A stretch of DNA of 64,000 nt from CAUZFZ01 sp963579025 (GTDB taxonomy: Bacteria; Planctomycetota; Planctomycetia; Planctomycetales; Planctomycetaceae), in NCBI GenBank assembly GCA_963579025.1, contig CAUZFZ010000005.1:1-64000 (forward strand), written 5' to 3'. Position numbers and translations under genes: made by a program. The notes under the pieces were generated by a model that worked only from the letters and a program-made list of their open reading frames with translations, did no database searches and was not told the DNA's origin. Positions 1 through 7,749 of the stretch are shown here, one piece after another (within the stretch, counting starts at the first letter, position 1; every line of letters starts with the position of its first letter).

Positions 1-50
1 ATCACTGACGCAGCCACGCCCTTCCTGACGTCAGGGACGTGCCACCCGCC
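1..50. repeat. Partial copy of a ~98 bp palindromic element (right half)
   Basis: This stretch matches the right half of the complete palindrome at 396-493, including the shared core CCACGCCCTT and the terminal GCCACCCGCC at 41-50. The left half lies outside the window. It sits 47 bp upstream of the broken antitoxin, so the broken toxin-antitoxin remnant is bracketed by two copies of the element. Confidence 0.75.
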
Positions 51-97
51 GGCGAAATCGATTTCTTCGACAATCCGGCGTCTGGTACTATGGGCGC

Positions 98-364
98 ATG
101 ATTCCAAAACTCACCGAAAAACTGTCGGCTGCCGTGGCCTCAAACGACAATGGTTCGTTGGAAGTCGTGAACCCTCACGACAACCGGACCTACTTCATTG
201 TCGAGGGGAGCGTGCATCAACAGGCGATGGATGCCCTGCGACGGTAGCAGGATCATGATGCAATTGCGGAAGGCATCGCTCAGATGGAAGCAGGTGAGGG
301 CAAGCCGTTGAACGACGCGTTCGAAGACATCCGAAGACATCTTCAGTTACCGAAGCAGGCGTGA
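98..364 (+). pseudogene. Degenerate antitoxin of a type II toxin-antitoxin pair (in-frame TAG)
   Basis: Reading from ATG 98 gives 49 residues, an in-frame TAG at 245-247, then 39 more residues in the same frame ending at TGA 362-364. The second part (IAQMEAGEGKPLNDAFEDIR) has the acidic-helix character of the C-terminal, toxin-binding end of small planctomycete antitoxins of the RelB/ParD/CHP02574 kind. The stop TGA overlaps the next ATG, the usual antitoxin-toxin coupling. The amber codon, and the loss of the toxin just downstream, argue that the pair is dead. Readthrough or a sequencing error at 245 cannot be excluded. The family assignment is by resemblance only. Confidence 0.6.
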
Positions 365-414
365 TGAGCTTCCGTGTCATCGTACTCTCGCGAGCGGCGG
401 GTGGCATGCCCTGA
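364..414 (+). pseudogene. RelE/ParE-type toxin fragment, truncated by a palindromic element
   Basis: An ATG at 364 overlaps the antitoxin stop and opens with MSFRVIVLSRA, a typical beginning of RelE/ParE-superfamily toxins (first beta strand). After 11 residues the frame enters the palindromic element at 396 and stops at 412-414. No continuation of the toxin is visible after the element ends at 493 in any frame, so the rest of the gene appears deleted rather than merely interrupted. Confidence 0.5.
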
Positions 415-493
415 GCCCGGACGAAGGGCGTGGAGAATGCGACAACACTTCGAACGCCACGCCCTTTCTGACGTCAGGCACGTGCCACCCGCC
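396..493. repeat. Palindromic MITE-like element, 98 bp
   Basis: The ends are perfect 10 bp inverted repeats, GGCGGGTGGC (396-405) and GCCACCCGCC (484-493). The inverted similarity continues inward through GGGCGTGG and CCACGCCC. A second, partial copy is at 1-50. No coding capacity. It lies exactly where the toxin reading frame is lost, so it is the likely cause or scar of the disruption. Confidence 0.75.
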
Positions 494-736
494 GCCAGTC
501 CGCGAGAACGCATGCACGGCCGTTATTTGTCGTCGAGAAGCCGATGGACCACGCGGCATTCGCACGAGTGATGAAACAAACTGTGCCCGGGAAAGAATCA
601 GCTGCATTTCATTTATTCATTACACAAGGCTATTCACGCGACATGTGCATTTCCGATGCGCGTCAGTCGCAGGACGAGCACACCACTTGTGCCGACGTCA
701 GTCTCATACGGCCGTTTCGATACGATCGTTGCAGAA

Positions 737-1942
737 TTAGAGCTTAACTATTTCGAGGGAATCAAGATGTTGGTCGATGCGTTCTTGATGTCGATTGGAA
801 TACCCGTCTCGGATTCCGGGACAACTCCATTTGTCGACCGCCCGTTTCACGGTATCCCTTACAAGGGACTCACCCGTCAGGGAATCAATGCGCAGGGCGC
901 GAAACAACGACTGAAACGAGTCAAGAGTGACGTCACTAAACTTACGAATCCCGCCCAACGTAAGCGACAGAGATTCTCTGTTTGGGGCGTAGTAGCAAAT
1001 TGTGGAAACCACGTCATACGCGAGTGACAACTCGGCATTTCTCCCGTCACTGTAGATTACCGAAAAGTTCTTTAGGTGGGCATCCCCGTTTCCACAAACA
1101 ACTGCGAACACTATCTGTTTCAGAAACTCAACTGTGCTCGCCGGATCTAGCCATGAAAGCACTTCCGCAATTTCCTCGTAGCTTCCGTGGTATTGACCGC
1201 TTCCCGGCGGACGATCGAGAATCTGCCCGAAATCTTCAATGTGGATTCTCGATGAATTCACTCGATCGAATCGTTCAATTGTGTAGACCGTGCCATTTCC
1301 AATCGGCATCCCTTCAGGGATCACGTCGAAGTCGTCGACACTGCGCAAATCAATTTCTGGTACAGATACACCTGTCTCTTTGGCCCAAGTCATTGTCGCA
1401 AATTCACACTCAGGTAGGTTCGGATACTCGGGCGCATCGAATTTAGCTATGTAGGCGCGTCCATCGCCCTTTGCCCTTGTTGTCAGTCCTCGTCCAGAAG
1501 ATCGCGTGGACAGTTTCCACTGCGCTCCGGCCAACGAAAACTTCAATACTGACGTGTCATCCGACGGCGTAGGCGTAACGACGAACTGTTGGTCCTCAGT
1601 CGCTAGCAGAGACCTGGTCGGGCTAAGCCTGACGGCGCCCGGCATATCTTCGCCTAGTTCGGTAAGCAGAGCAAAGTCGTCGTCGCCGTCAATGCCGAGA
1701 AGGCGGGACCGCCAGGTTCGCATAACCCCCTGGGGCAAGAGATGGCTAAACCAACAGATTGGACCATCCACATCAACCGAGTGTGGAAAGCGGTCTTCAA
1801 ACAGCTGCCCGAGAACAGGTCGGTCTGGTAGTAGACGCGAAATATAGCCTTCCGAGAACGTGAATCGATGCGCGCAGTCCGCAAACATCTCCAGTGTTCC
1901 GACTTCGATAGTCCCTAACTCAACCTTCAGTGCATTCACCAC
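737..1942 (-). CDS. hipA: HipA-family serine/threonine kinase
   Basis: A 401-residue protein with the architecture of HipA kinases, which phosphorylate a protein target (GltX in E. coli) and cause growth arrest. Residues ~30-90 resemble the N-terminal HipA subdomain. KFSLAGAQWKLS (134-145) is the HipA signature loop. K167 in IAKFD is the probable ATP-binding lysine. GNGDAHLKN (284-292) gives the catalytic Asp287 and the metal-binding Asn292, and Asp310 in LAYD is the DFG-like aspartate. All key residues are present, so it should be active. The start is GTG at 1942, 7 nt after the stop of the DUF262 gene, indicating co-transcription and coupling. No HipB-like helix-turn-helix gene adjoins it, which is unusual. 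Slightly shorter than E. coli HipA. Confidence 0.88.
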   Translation of the reverse strand: MVNALKVELGTIEVGTLEMFADCAHRFTFSEGYISRLLPDRPVLGQLFEDRFPHSVDVDGPICWFSHLLPQGVMRTWRSRLLGIDGDDDFALLTELGEDMPGAVRLSPTRSLLATEDQQFVVTPTPSDDTSVLKFSLAGAQWKLSTRSSGRGLTTRAKGDGRAYIAKFDAPEYPNLPECEFATMTWAKETGVSVPEIDLRSVDDFDVIPEGMPIGNGTVYTIERFDRVNSSRIHIEDFGQILDRPPGSGQYHGSYEEIAEVLSWLDPASTVEFLKQIVFAVVCGNGDAHLKNFSVIYSDGRNAELSLAYDVVSTICYYAPNRESLSLTLGGIRKFSDVTLDSFQSLFRALRIDSLTGESLVRDTVKRAVDKWSCPGIRDGYSNRHQERIDQHLDSLEIVKL

Positions 1943-1949
1943 ATTCTCA

Positions 1950-3629
1950 CTATTCTGAAATGGATCGCGTACTGAGAATGCTCGCTATTGAGGGCCTGAC
2001 ATCGACCGCGTTTCCGATGCGATCCTCGACAAAGCGAGGCAGATATGTTTTAAGAATCTCTCGACGGCAGCTCCGAAAACCTGCTAAGTCCTTCGCTGAC
2101 GCAAACGTCATGCATTCCTCAGACAACAGAAATGAGCCAGCATCGTAATCAGGTGAGTTGACGATCAACTGTGGCTTCATTCCCGCAAGACGAATAATGA
2201 CGTCAGTCCCGAGATTGTCGTCGTTATCCAAAAGGGCGGAACAATAGACTTTCGGGTGTAACATTGATTCGACTGCTGAGTCATCGTCGAGTGTGTCATC
2301 GGATTTTGCGTCCGTTTCGACAACGTCGAGCAATGTCGGCTGATTGTTCGATCCGTCGCTGTTGTTTCGGCAAGGATTGTTGGCTAGAAGTGCAAGTACA
2401 AGGAGCTTGGAAGTTGCACTGCGTAACGAAACCTTCCTATCAAGTTGCTCGAACAGGCCCTTTCTACAGTCTTCCTGTGTAACTTCTCCAAGCATTCCGA
2501 TGAGTTCCGCCATCGTCCTTGCAGCGTTCGTTCCTTCCCGCACCATTCTCACTAAGCGATCAATTTTAGCATCGGACGAATCCAAGTGCTGTTCGGACAG
2601 CGCCCCTCTCCAGATCCAATGTGCAGCGAGGCGGTCCACGCGAATGTCTTCCCCCGGGAATTGATCGTAAAAGGCTGTGAGGATGTAGAGCGGAAGCCGG
2701 TAAGGCATTAATGTGAAAGTTGGAATACCTGCCCATGTTGTAATTGTGACGATTGCTCGCCGAACCGCAGATTCCGTTTTTTGTATTGCATTTTCGGGAA
2801 GGTGACTTTCAGCGCCTACATGTTCCGACAACATGGGCTTGCAGGTGACTCTCACGCATCGCAGGAACAGGTCCTCATCGAGTCGCCCGAAGCCGAGGTC
2901 TTCCAATCGGGCCACTGCACTCCGGATGGGCTTCTCTCCTTCCTTGTCGTGAAGAGCTTCGAAAATCTCGAATTCCTTCATCGGGCTGCCACCGGTGTTT
3001 GACCGCGTAAAGATCAACCTCAACAGTTCGTCATCAGCTCCTTCGACAATATAAGCCGGCACCTCGTATTCCCGAATTGATTTCCCAAGCTCAAACGCTC
3101 TATTGACGAGGTCTTCTCGTTCCTCCGCATAGGGCCACGATCGAATCCATTTGAGTTGCTTCACCGAATCCGAAAGTACGTTTAACGGGATCCACGTCGC
3201 ATCGGGTTCCCGCCGCTTGAGGACTTCAAACTTCTCGTTCTCCAAGTCGTACCAGATAGCCCAGTAGTCGCGGCGAGGCGTGAGTTCCTGGCGCAGCAAT
3301 GTTGCAATCAGGGCGGTCAATCGTTGCTGTCCATCCACGACCCATAGGGCCGTGTGTTGCTCACCCACAGAAAAACTCACCGGCCCAAAGGAAATGTTGC
3401 CAGCTCTTGCATGTGCCCGCGACAATAACAAATCGCCGATCGGGAAGCCTCGACGGATGGAATCGAACAATTCGAGAACATTTTTCGTTCTCCAACGGAG
3501 AGGACGCTGAAAATGTGGGATCCTTAACGTGCCTCTCACGGCTTCTTCGAGCAAGAGTTCAACGCGAAATCCGCGTGCTTCGGGGCGTCGCTTCAGGATT
3601 GGCGTTTGTTGATCGATTGTGTTGGACAT
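1950..3629 (-). CDS. DUF262 (GmrSD/ParB-like N-terminal fold) protein
   Basis: A 559-residue protein starting at ATG 3629. A longer frame reaches 3776, but its extra 49 codons run across a REP-like palindrome and are unlikely to be coding. The N-terminal DUF262 domain is clear: IPHFQRPLRW (residues 37-46), then VVDGQQRLTALI (97-108), the DGQQR signature of the ParB/sulfiredoxin-like nucleotide-hydrolysing fold found in type IV restriction and other anti-phage proteins. RSNTGGSPMKEFEIF further on is another DUF262 landmark. The C-terminal half shows no HNH-type DUF1524 nuclease motif and an acidic linker (TDAKSDDTLDDDS). It is the first gene of an operon with hipA. Role inferred: sensor or effector in a defence or toxin system. 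Confidence 0.82.
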   Translation of the reverse strand: MSNTIDQQTPILKRRPEARGFRVELLLEEAVRGTLRIPHFQRPLRWRTKNVLELFDSIRRGFPIGDLLLSRAHARAGNISFGPVSFSVGEQHTALWVVDGQQRLTALIATLLRQELTPRRDYWAIWYDLENEKFEVLKRREPDATWIPLNVLSDSVKQLKWIRSWPYAEEREDLVNRAFELGKSIREYEVPAYIVEGADDELLRLIFTRSNTGGSPMKEFEIFEALHDKEGEKPIRSAVARLEDLGFGRLDEDLFLRCVRVTCKPMLSEHVGAESHLPENAIQKTESAVRRAIVTITTWAGIPTFTLMPYRLPLYILTAFYDQFPGEDIRVDRLAAHWIWRGALSEQHLDSSDAKIDRLVRMVREGTNAARTMAELIGMLGEVTQEDCRKGLFEQLDRKVSLRSATSKLLVLALLANNPCRNNSDGSNNQPTLLDVVETDAKSDDTLDDDSAVESMLHPKVYCSALLDNDDNLGTDVIIRLAGMKPQLIVNSPDYDAGSFLLSEECMTFASAKDLAGFRSCRREILKTYLPRFVEDRIGNAVDVRPSIASILSTRSISE

Positions 3630-3702
3630 AGGAAACCAGACACCGAGGAATATGGAGCGTTCGGTGGGCAGCGTAACTAAAAACGCAGTCCGTGGCGATT
3701 GC

Positions 3703-3750
3703 GGCCGAGTGGCACTGGTAATCGGCGTTCCTTGCGTGTGCCACTTGGCT
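3703..3750. repeat. REP-like palindrome
   Basis: Imperfect inverted repeat with arms GGCCGAGTGGCAC (3703-3715) and its near complement at 3738-3750. The same GGCCGAGTGGCACTG head recurs at 4069. The two lie on either side of a transposase remnant of the REP-associated class. It lies within the upstream extension of the DUF262 reading frame. Confidence 0.6.
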
Positions 3751-3797
3751 CTGCCAGTGAATTCAGAGATGCCCACCTGAACTCCGGAAGTCTCAAA

Positions 3798-4010
3798 CTA
3801 CATGGGATCAAGCCGTGGCAGATCAGGGTCGATCTCTCCATTCAGAGAGAATCGGGCGCTCGACCATTTCCACTGGTCGGCTTTATCGCAGAGTTGCCGC
3901 CTGATCGGGTTCAGTAGCGGCCTTCTCCTGTAGAAGGAGAAAGTCAGCTCGTGAAGATGGCCCAGGCCTTCGATGTGCCTGATTCGTTTCCGGTGTGGTT
4001 CGTTGCTCAT
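3798..4010 (-). pseudogene. Internally deleted REP-associated tyrosine transposase (RAYT, IS200-like)
   Basis: The 70-residue frame begins MSNEPHRKRIRHIEGLGHLH, like the N-terminus of planctomycete Y1-type transposases. After about 35 residues it jumps to the family's C-terminal end: NPIRRQLCDKADQWKWSSAR, then DPDLPRLDP. The whole catalytic centre (HUH motif and active tyrosine) is missing, so it cannot be active. The in-frame join of the two ends suggests an internal deletion of roughly 100 codons. REP-like palindromes at 3703-3750 and 4068-4118 flank it. Confidence 0.7.
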
Positions 4011-4067
4011 TTGGTTGATCCGCTATTCCGGCACGGCCCAGGCCAGTGGAACAAATAGACGCCGTTG

Positions 4068-4118
4068 GGGCCGAGTGGCACTGAAAGCTGCCGGGTGTGG
4101 GCGCCACTGGCTCGGCCC
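4068..4118. repeat. REP-like palindrome
   Basis: GGGCCGAGTGGCACTG at 4068-4083 is opposed by CGCCACTGGCTCGGCCC at 4102-4118. The head is shared with the palindrome at 3703 in the same orientation. Together they flank the transposase remnant, as REP sequences flank RAYT genes. Confidence 0.6.
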
Positions 4119-4236
4119 GTGTTTTCAGGCCTGTTCGCTTCAATGCTCGAATGTTCGACTCAGCCGGGGACCAGAGACCTCGGTAGTTTCGTCCACAGCG
4201 TGGCCTTTCACTCGTTGTCCGACCGGTTGCCGTAAG

Positions 4237-4336
4237 CCGTTTAACCGCAACGCCATCGGCGTGCGCGCCGGCGTCTCGACGTGGCATCGCAACTCTTCAC
4301 CGTGAATCGCGCAGCCCGTTGGGCTAGCGGTTAAAC
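4237..4336. repeat. Palindromic repeat with GTTTAACCGC arms
   Basis: Arms CGTTTAACCGC (near 4238) and GCGGTTAAACG (near 4325-4335) are inverted, with a GC-rich 80 bp interior containing the short hairpin AGCCCGTTGGGCT. It resembles interspersed repeats I associate with planctomycete genomes (recollection, not searched). Confidence 0.55.
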
Positions 4337-4569
4337 GACCTCGCAACGTGGCGCTGTCCAAGTAACGGACTCGGTCGCGCATCAGAGTGGATCAGTGCAT
4401 CGTGATTCGGTCGTCCGTTCCTGGTCTGATGCACCGCCTCAGCCGAGACTCTGTTGCCTTCCGTTCCTGTTGGCTTCTCTTGATGATCCCGTGTGACGAA
4501 ACTTGAGCACAGTGTCGCGAGCGGGTGTGGCGCAGTCACGTTATCGGTTCTCCGTCGAGGGATTTGTCG

Positions 4570-7500
4570 ATGAGGCGTTCGGTCTGGTGCATCATTGCAG
4601 TCCTGCTGTGCCGAATCTCCGACACGGGGTGTGCCGAGGACTCTGTGTCAAGAGACCTGTTCCGGGATCGCGTTGTGCCGATTCTGCAGCACCGCTGTCT
4701 GAACTGTCACAACAGTGTCGACAAGAAGGGTGACTTCTCTCTGCAGACGCGCGATGAACTGCGAGACAGCGGTTACCTCGAACCCGGCGTCCCGAACGAA
4801 AGCGCGTTGCTGGACGTACTGTTGCCGGCTGACGGCAAGCGAGCCGCCATGCCGAAGAACGGTGAGCCGCTGAGCGGCAAAGAGGTCGCGGCGATTCGCG
4901 AGTGGATCGCCGCCGGAGCGAATTGGCCGGACGACTTTCGAATTGAAGAGCCCGTCGTCGACAACTTCGACTGGTGGTCACTGCAGCCCATGCAACGCAC
5001 GCGCGTGCCGGCGTTTCCGGCCGACTCCGACAACGCCGCATGGCTCAGGAATCCGATCGACGCGTTCATCCTGGCGAAGATGCACGAACAGGGGCTGCGG
5101 CATTCCGGGGAAGCCGACCGCCGCACACTGATCCGACGACTGACCTTTGACCTGATCGGCCTGCCGCCCACACCGTCAGAAGTGGATCAGTTTGTGAACG
5201 ACCCCGATCCGCTGGCCTATGAACGGCTCGTCGATCGGCTGCTTGAATCTCCGCATTACGGAGAACGCTGGGCGCGACACTGGCTGGATGTCGTCAAGTA
5301 CGCCGATACCTGCGGCTATGACAAAGACAAACTGCGTCCCAATGCGTGGCCGTATCGTGATTACGTCATTCGTTCGATCAATGACGACAAGCCGTACGCG
5401 CGATTCGTGCAGGAACAGATCGCCGGCGATGTGCTGTTTCCGGAGACAGCGGACGGCATTCTCGGACTTGGCTTCATCGCGGCCGGACCGTGGGACTTCA
5501 TCGGTCATGTCGAAGTTCCGGAATCGAAGATCGACGGTCGCGTCGCTCGGCACATCGATCGGGACGAAATGGTCAGCAACACGCTGAACACGTTTTGCAG
5601 CGTGACGATCCAATGCGCCCGCTGCCACAACCACAAGTTCGATCCCTTCACGCAAGAGCACTACTACAGTCTGCAGTCGGTCTTCGCGGCGGTCGACCGA
5701 GCCGAACGACCATACGGAGCGGACCCGCGCGTCGAGCGGAGGCGAAAGCTACTCGTGGGACGACTCGCTGGCCTGAAGGCGGAGCAGAAAGCGCTGATGG
5801 ACGAGATTCGCAAAGCCGGCGGCGAGGAACTCGCGGCGATCGATCAACGCGTGAACGAGCTGAAGTCGAAGTCCAGCCTCAAACCGAAGCGTCCCGAGTT
5901 CGGTTACCACAGCCAGATCGTACCCAAGCCCGATGTCGAGAAATGGGTGCAGGTTGACCTCGGCCGCGAGACCGAAATCGCAAAAATCATCGTCCGGCCC
6001 TGCCACGATGAATTCGCCGGAATCGGAGCCGGCTTCGGTTTTCCAGTGCGATTCAAAGTCGCCGCTGCACTTCTCGAAGCGGACTTCACCAGGTCCGACT
6101 CTGAGGCGCTGGCCGACCAGACTTCAATGGACTTTCCCAATCCGGGCCTCGCTCCGTACACGATCGAGACCGACACCGTTAAGGCTCGCTTCGTAAGACT
6201 CACCGCAACGAAACTGGTCGAACGCAAGAACGACTTCATCCTGGCCGTGTCGGAACTGCAGGTGTTCGACGGCAAGGGCAACAACGTTGCACTGAATGCG
6301 AAAGTCACCTCAATTGATTCGATCCAGGCTCCCGTTCGATGGGCGAGGAAGAATCTCACGGACGGTATCTGGCCGGAAGCCCAGGACGAATCGGCGCTGG
6401 CCGAACTCGCCGAAGCGCAGCGACAGCACACAGCAATGCTCGCAAAGATCAACACACCCGATCGGCAGGCGCGAAAGTCACGTATCGAGAAAGACCTCGC
6501 CGCAACACAGAAAGAACTCAACGGGCTGCCGAAGGGGCGAATGGTCTACGCCGCCGCGACAACATTTGCTCCGCAAGGCAACTTCAAGCCAACAATGGGC
6601 AAGCCGCGGGTTGTCAAAGTGTTGCATCGAGGGAACATTCAGCAGCCCCGTGACGAAGTGCGACCGGGTATTGTCCCCGTCATTCGCGGAACCGACTGGC
6701 ACCTTGATCTGCCTGTTGACCATTCCGAGGGCGATCGCCGCGCGGCCCTCGCCCGCTGGCTGACCAGACACAACCACCCGCTCACCTGGCGATCGATCGT
6801 CAATCGCATCTGGCAGTACCACTTTGGACAGGGCCTTGTTGCGTCACCCAATGACTTCGGCCGGATGGGCCAGCAGCCAACTCACCCTGCATTGCTCGAC
6901 TGGCTGGCGTCCGAATTCCGCGACAACGGTCAGTCGTTCAAGAAGCTGCACCGGCTGATCGTGAACAGCTCAACGTACAGGCAATCGAGTGCCCACAACG
7001 AAGTGAATGCCAGGATCGACGGCAGTAATCGATTCCTGTGGCGCATGAGTCGCCGTCGACTGGAGGCTGAGGAAGTTCGCGATTCGATTCTGTCCGTCAG
7101 CGGAACTCTCAATCCACGGATGCACGGATCGGGGTACTACCTTTTCGCATTGGAGAAAACCGCCCACTCGCCGCATTACGAGTATCACAAGTTCGATCAC
7201 ACGGATGTCGGCTCGTATCGCCGTTCCGTGTACCGATTCATCGTGAGATCACAACCAGACCCATTCATGACGACGCTCGACTGCGCGGATTCCTCACAAA
7301 GCACGCCGCGACGAAACGAAACGCTGACGTCGCTCCAGGCACTCTCGATGCTGAACAACAGGTTTACTCTGCTAATGGCTACGAAGTTTGCGTCACGGCT
7401 TGAGAACGAATCCTCGGCGATCGACGATCAGGTTAGGCAAGCCTTCAAACTGGCAGTCGGTCGATTGCCGTCACCGCGCGAGCAGCAGGCATTCACGGCG

Positions 7501-7575
7501 TACACGCAACAGCATGGGCTGGCGAACTCGTGTCGAGTGCTGTTCAACATGAGTGAATTTGTTTTTGTCGATTGA
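4570..7575 (+). CDS. PSCyt1-DUF1549-DUF1553 cytochrome-domain protein
   Basis: A ~1000-residue exported protein. The start at ATG 4570 is chosen because it puts a signal peptide (RRSVWCIIAVLLCRISDTGC) at the N-terminus; an in-frame ATG lies at 4525. PSCyt1 follows, with one haem-binding motif C43-LNC-H47. DUF1549 (PSCyt2) spans ~140-350, with NPIDAFILAKM and CARCHNHKFDPFTQEHY. A charged coiled coil lies near 395-440. A discoidin-like segment starts at WVQVDLGRETEI. DUF1553 spans ~720-990, with VNRIWQYHFGQGLV and LIVNSSTYRQS. The family is very abundant in planctomycetes and its biochemical role is not established. It is paired with the DUF1501 gene 174 bp downstream. Confidence 0.92.
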   Translation: MRRSVWCIIAVLLCRISDTGCAEDSVSRDLFRDRVVPILQHRCLNCHNSVDKKGDFSLQTRDELRDSGYLEPGVPNESALLDVLLPADGKRAAMPKNGEPLSGKEVAAIREWIAAGANWPDDFRIEEPVVDNFDWWSLQPMQRTRVPAFPADSDNAAWLRNPIDAFILAKMHEQGLRHSGEADRRTLIRRLTFDLIGLPPTPSEVDQFVNDPDPLAYERLVDRLLESPHYGERWARHWLDVVKYADTCGYDKDKLRPNAWPYRDYVIRSINDDKPYARFVQEQIAGDVLFPETADGILGLGFIAAGPWDFIGHVEVPESKIDGRVARHIDRDEMVSNTLNTFCSVTIQCARCHNHKFDPFTQEHYYSLQSVFAAVDRAERPYGADPRVERRRKLLVGRLAGLKAEQKALMDEIRKAGGEELAAIDQRVNELKSKSSLKPKRPEFGYHSQIVPKPDVEKWVQVDLGRETEIAKIIVRPCHDEFAGIGAGFGFPVRFKVAAALLEADFTRSDSEALADQTSMDFPNPGLAPYTIETDTVKARFVRLTATKLVERKNDFILAVSELQVFDGKGNNVALNAKVTSIDSIQAPVRWARKNLTDGIWPEAQDESALAELAEAQRQHTAMLAKINTPDRQARKSRIEKDLAATQKELNGLPKGRMVYAAATTFAPQGNFKPTMGKPRVVKVLHRGNIQQPRDEVRPGIVPVIRGTDWHLDLPVDHSEGDRRAALARWLTRHNHPLTWRSIVNRIWQYHFGQGLVASPNDFGRMGQQPTHPALLDWLASEFRDNGQSFKKLHRLIVNSSTYRQSSAHNEVNARIDGSNRFLWRMSRRRLEAEEVRDSILSVSGTLNPRMHGSGYYLFALEKTAHSPHYEYHKFDHTDVGSYRRSVYRFIVRSQPDPFMTTLDCADSSQSTPRRNETLTSLQALSMLNNRFTLLMATKFASRLENESSAIDDQVRQAFKLAVGRLPSPREQQAFTAYTQQHGLANSCRVLFNMSEFVFVD

Positions 7576-7641
7576 CATGCAGCAAGCGCGCAAGCTGCCG
7601 TGAATTGGGACACGTCCGAGGCTACGCCTCAGACCATTGGA

Positions 7642-7712
7642 AACAGAAGACCGCAGAGGACGCGAAGAAAAATGGCCGACATAATCCTTTGCGACCTTGG
7701 CGGCCTTCTGTT
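7642..7712. repeat. Long palindrome between paired genes
   Basis: Arms of 26 bp, AACAGAAGACCGCAGAGGAC... (7642-7667) and the near complement ending GGCGGCCTTCTGTT (7687-7712), separated by 19 bp. Four or five mismatches. It occupies most of the 174 bp gap between the DUF1553 and DUF1501 genes. It could act as an mRNA-stabilising hairpin or be a dispersed repeat. Confidence 0.65.
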
Positions 7713-7749
7713 CAATAACTGAACTGCTGAGTGACGGAGACGTAGTGGC

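Larger units (their letters stand above)
4011..4569. other. Non-coding stretch with palindromic repeats
   Basis: No open frame here looks like a gene. The stretch holds the REP-like palindrome at 4068-4118 and a second palindrome at 4237-4336, then the leader of the DUF1549/DUF1553 gene. No convincing sigma-70 promoter was recognised in 4337-4569. Confidence 0.5.

Noticed and set aside
544..747. 67-codon open frame after the broken toxin
   Set aside because: Considered as a toxin continuation; the product has no resemblance to RelE/ParE and no ribosome binding site.
3630..3776. N-terminal extension of the DUF262 protein
   Set aside because: The extra 49 codons cross a REP-like palindrome and have no similarity to the family N-terminus.
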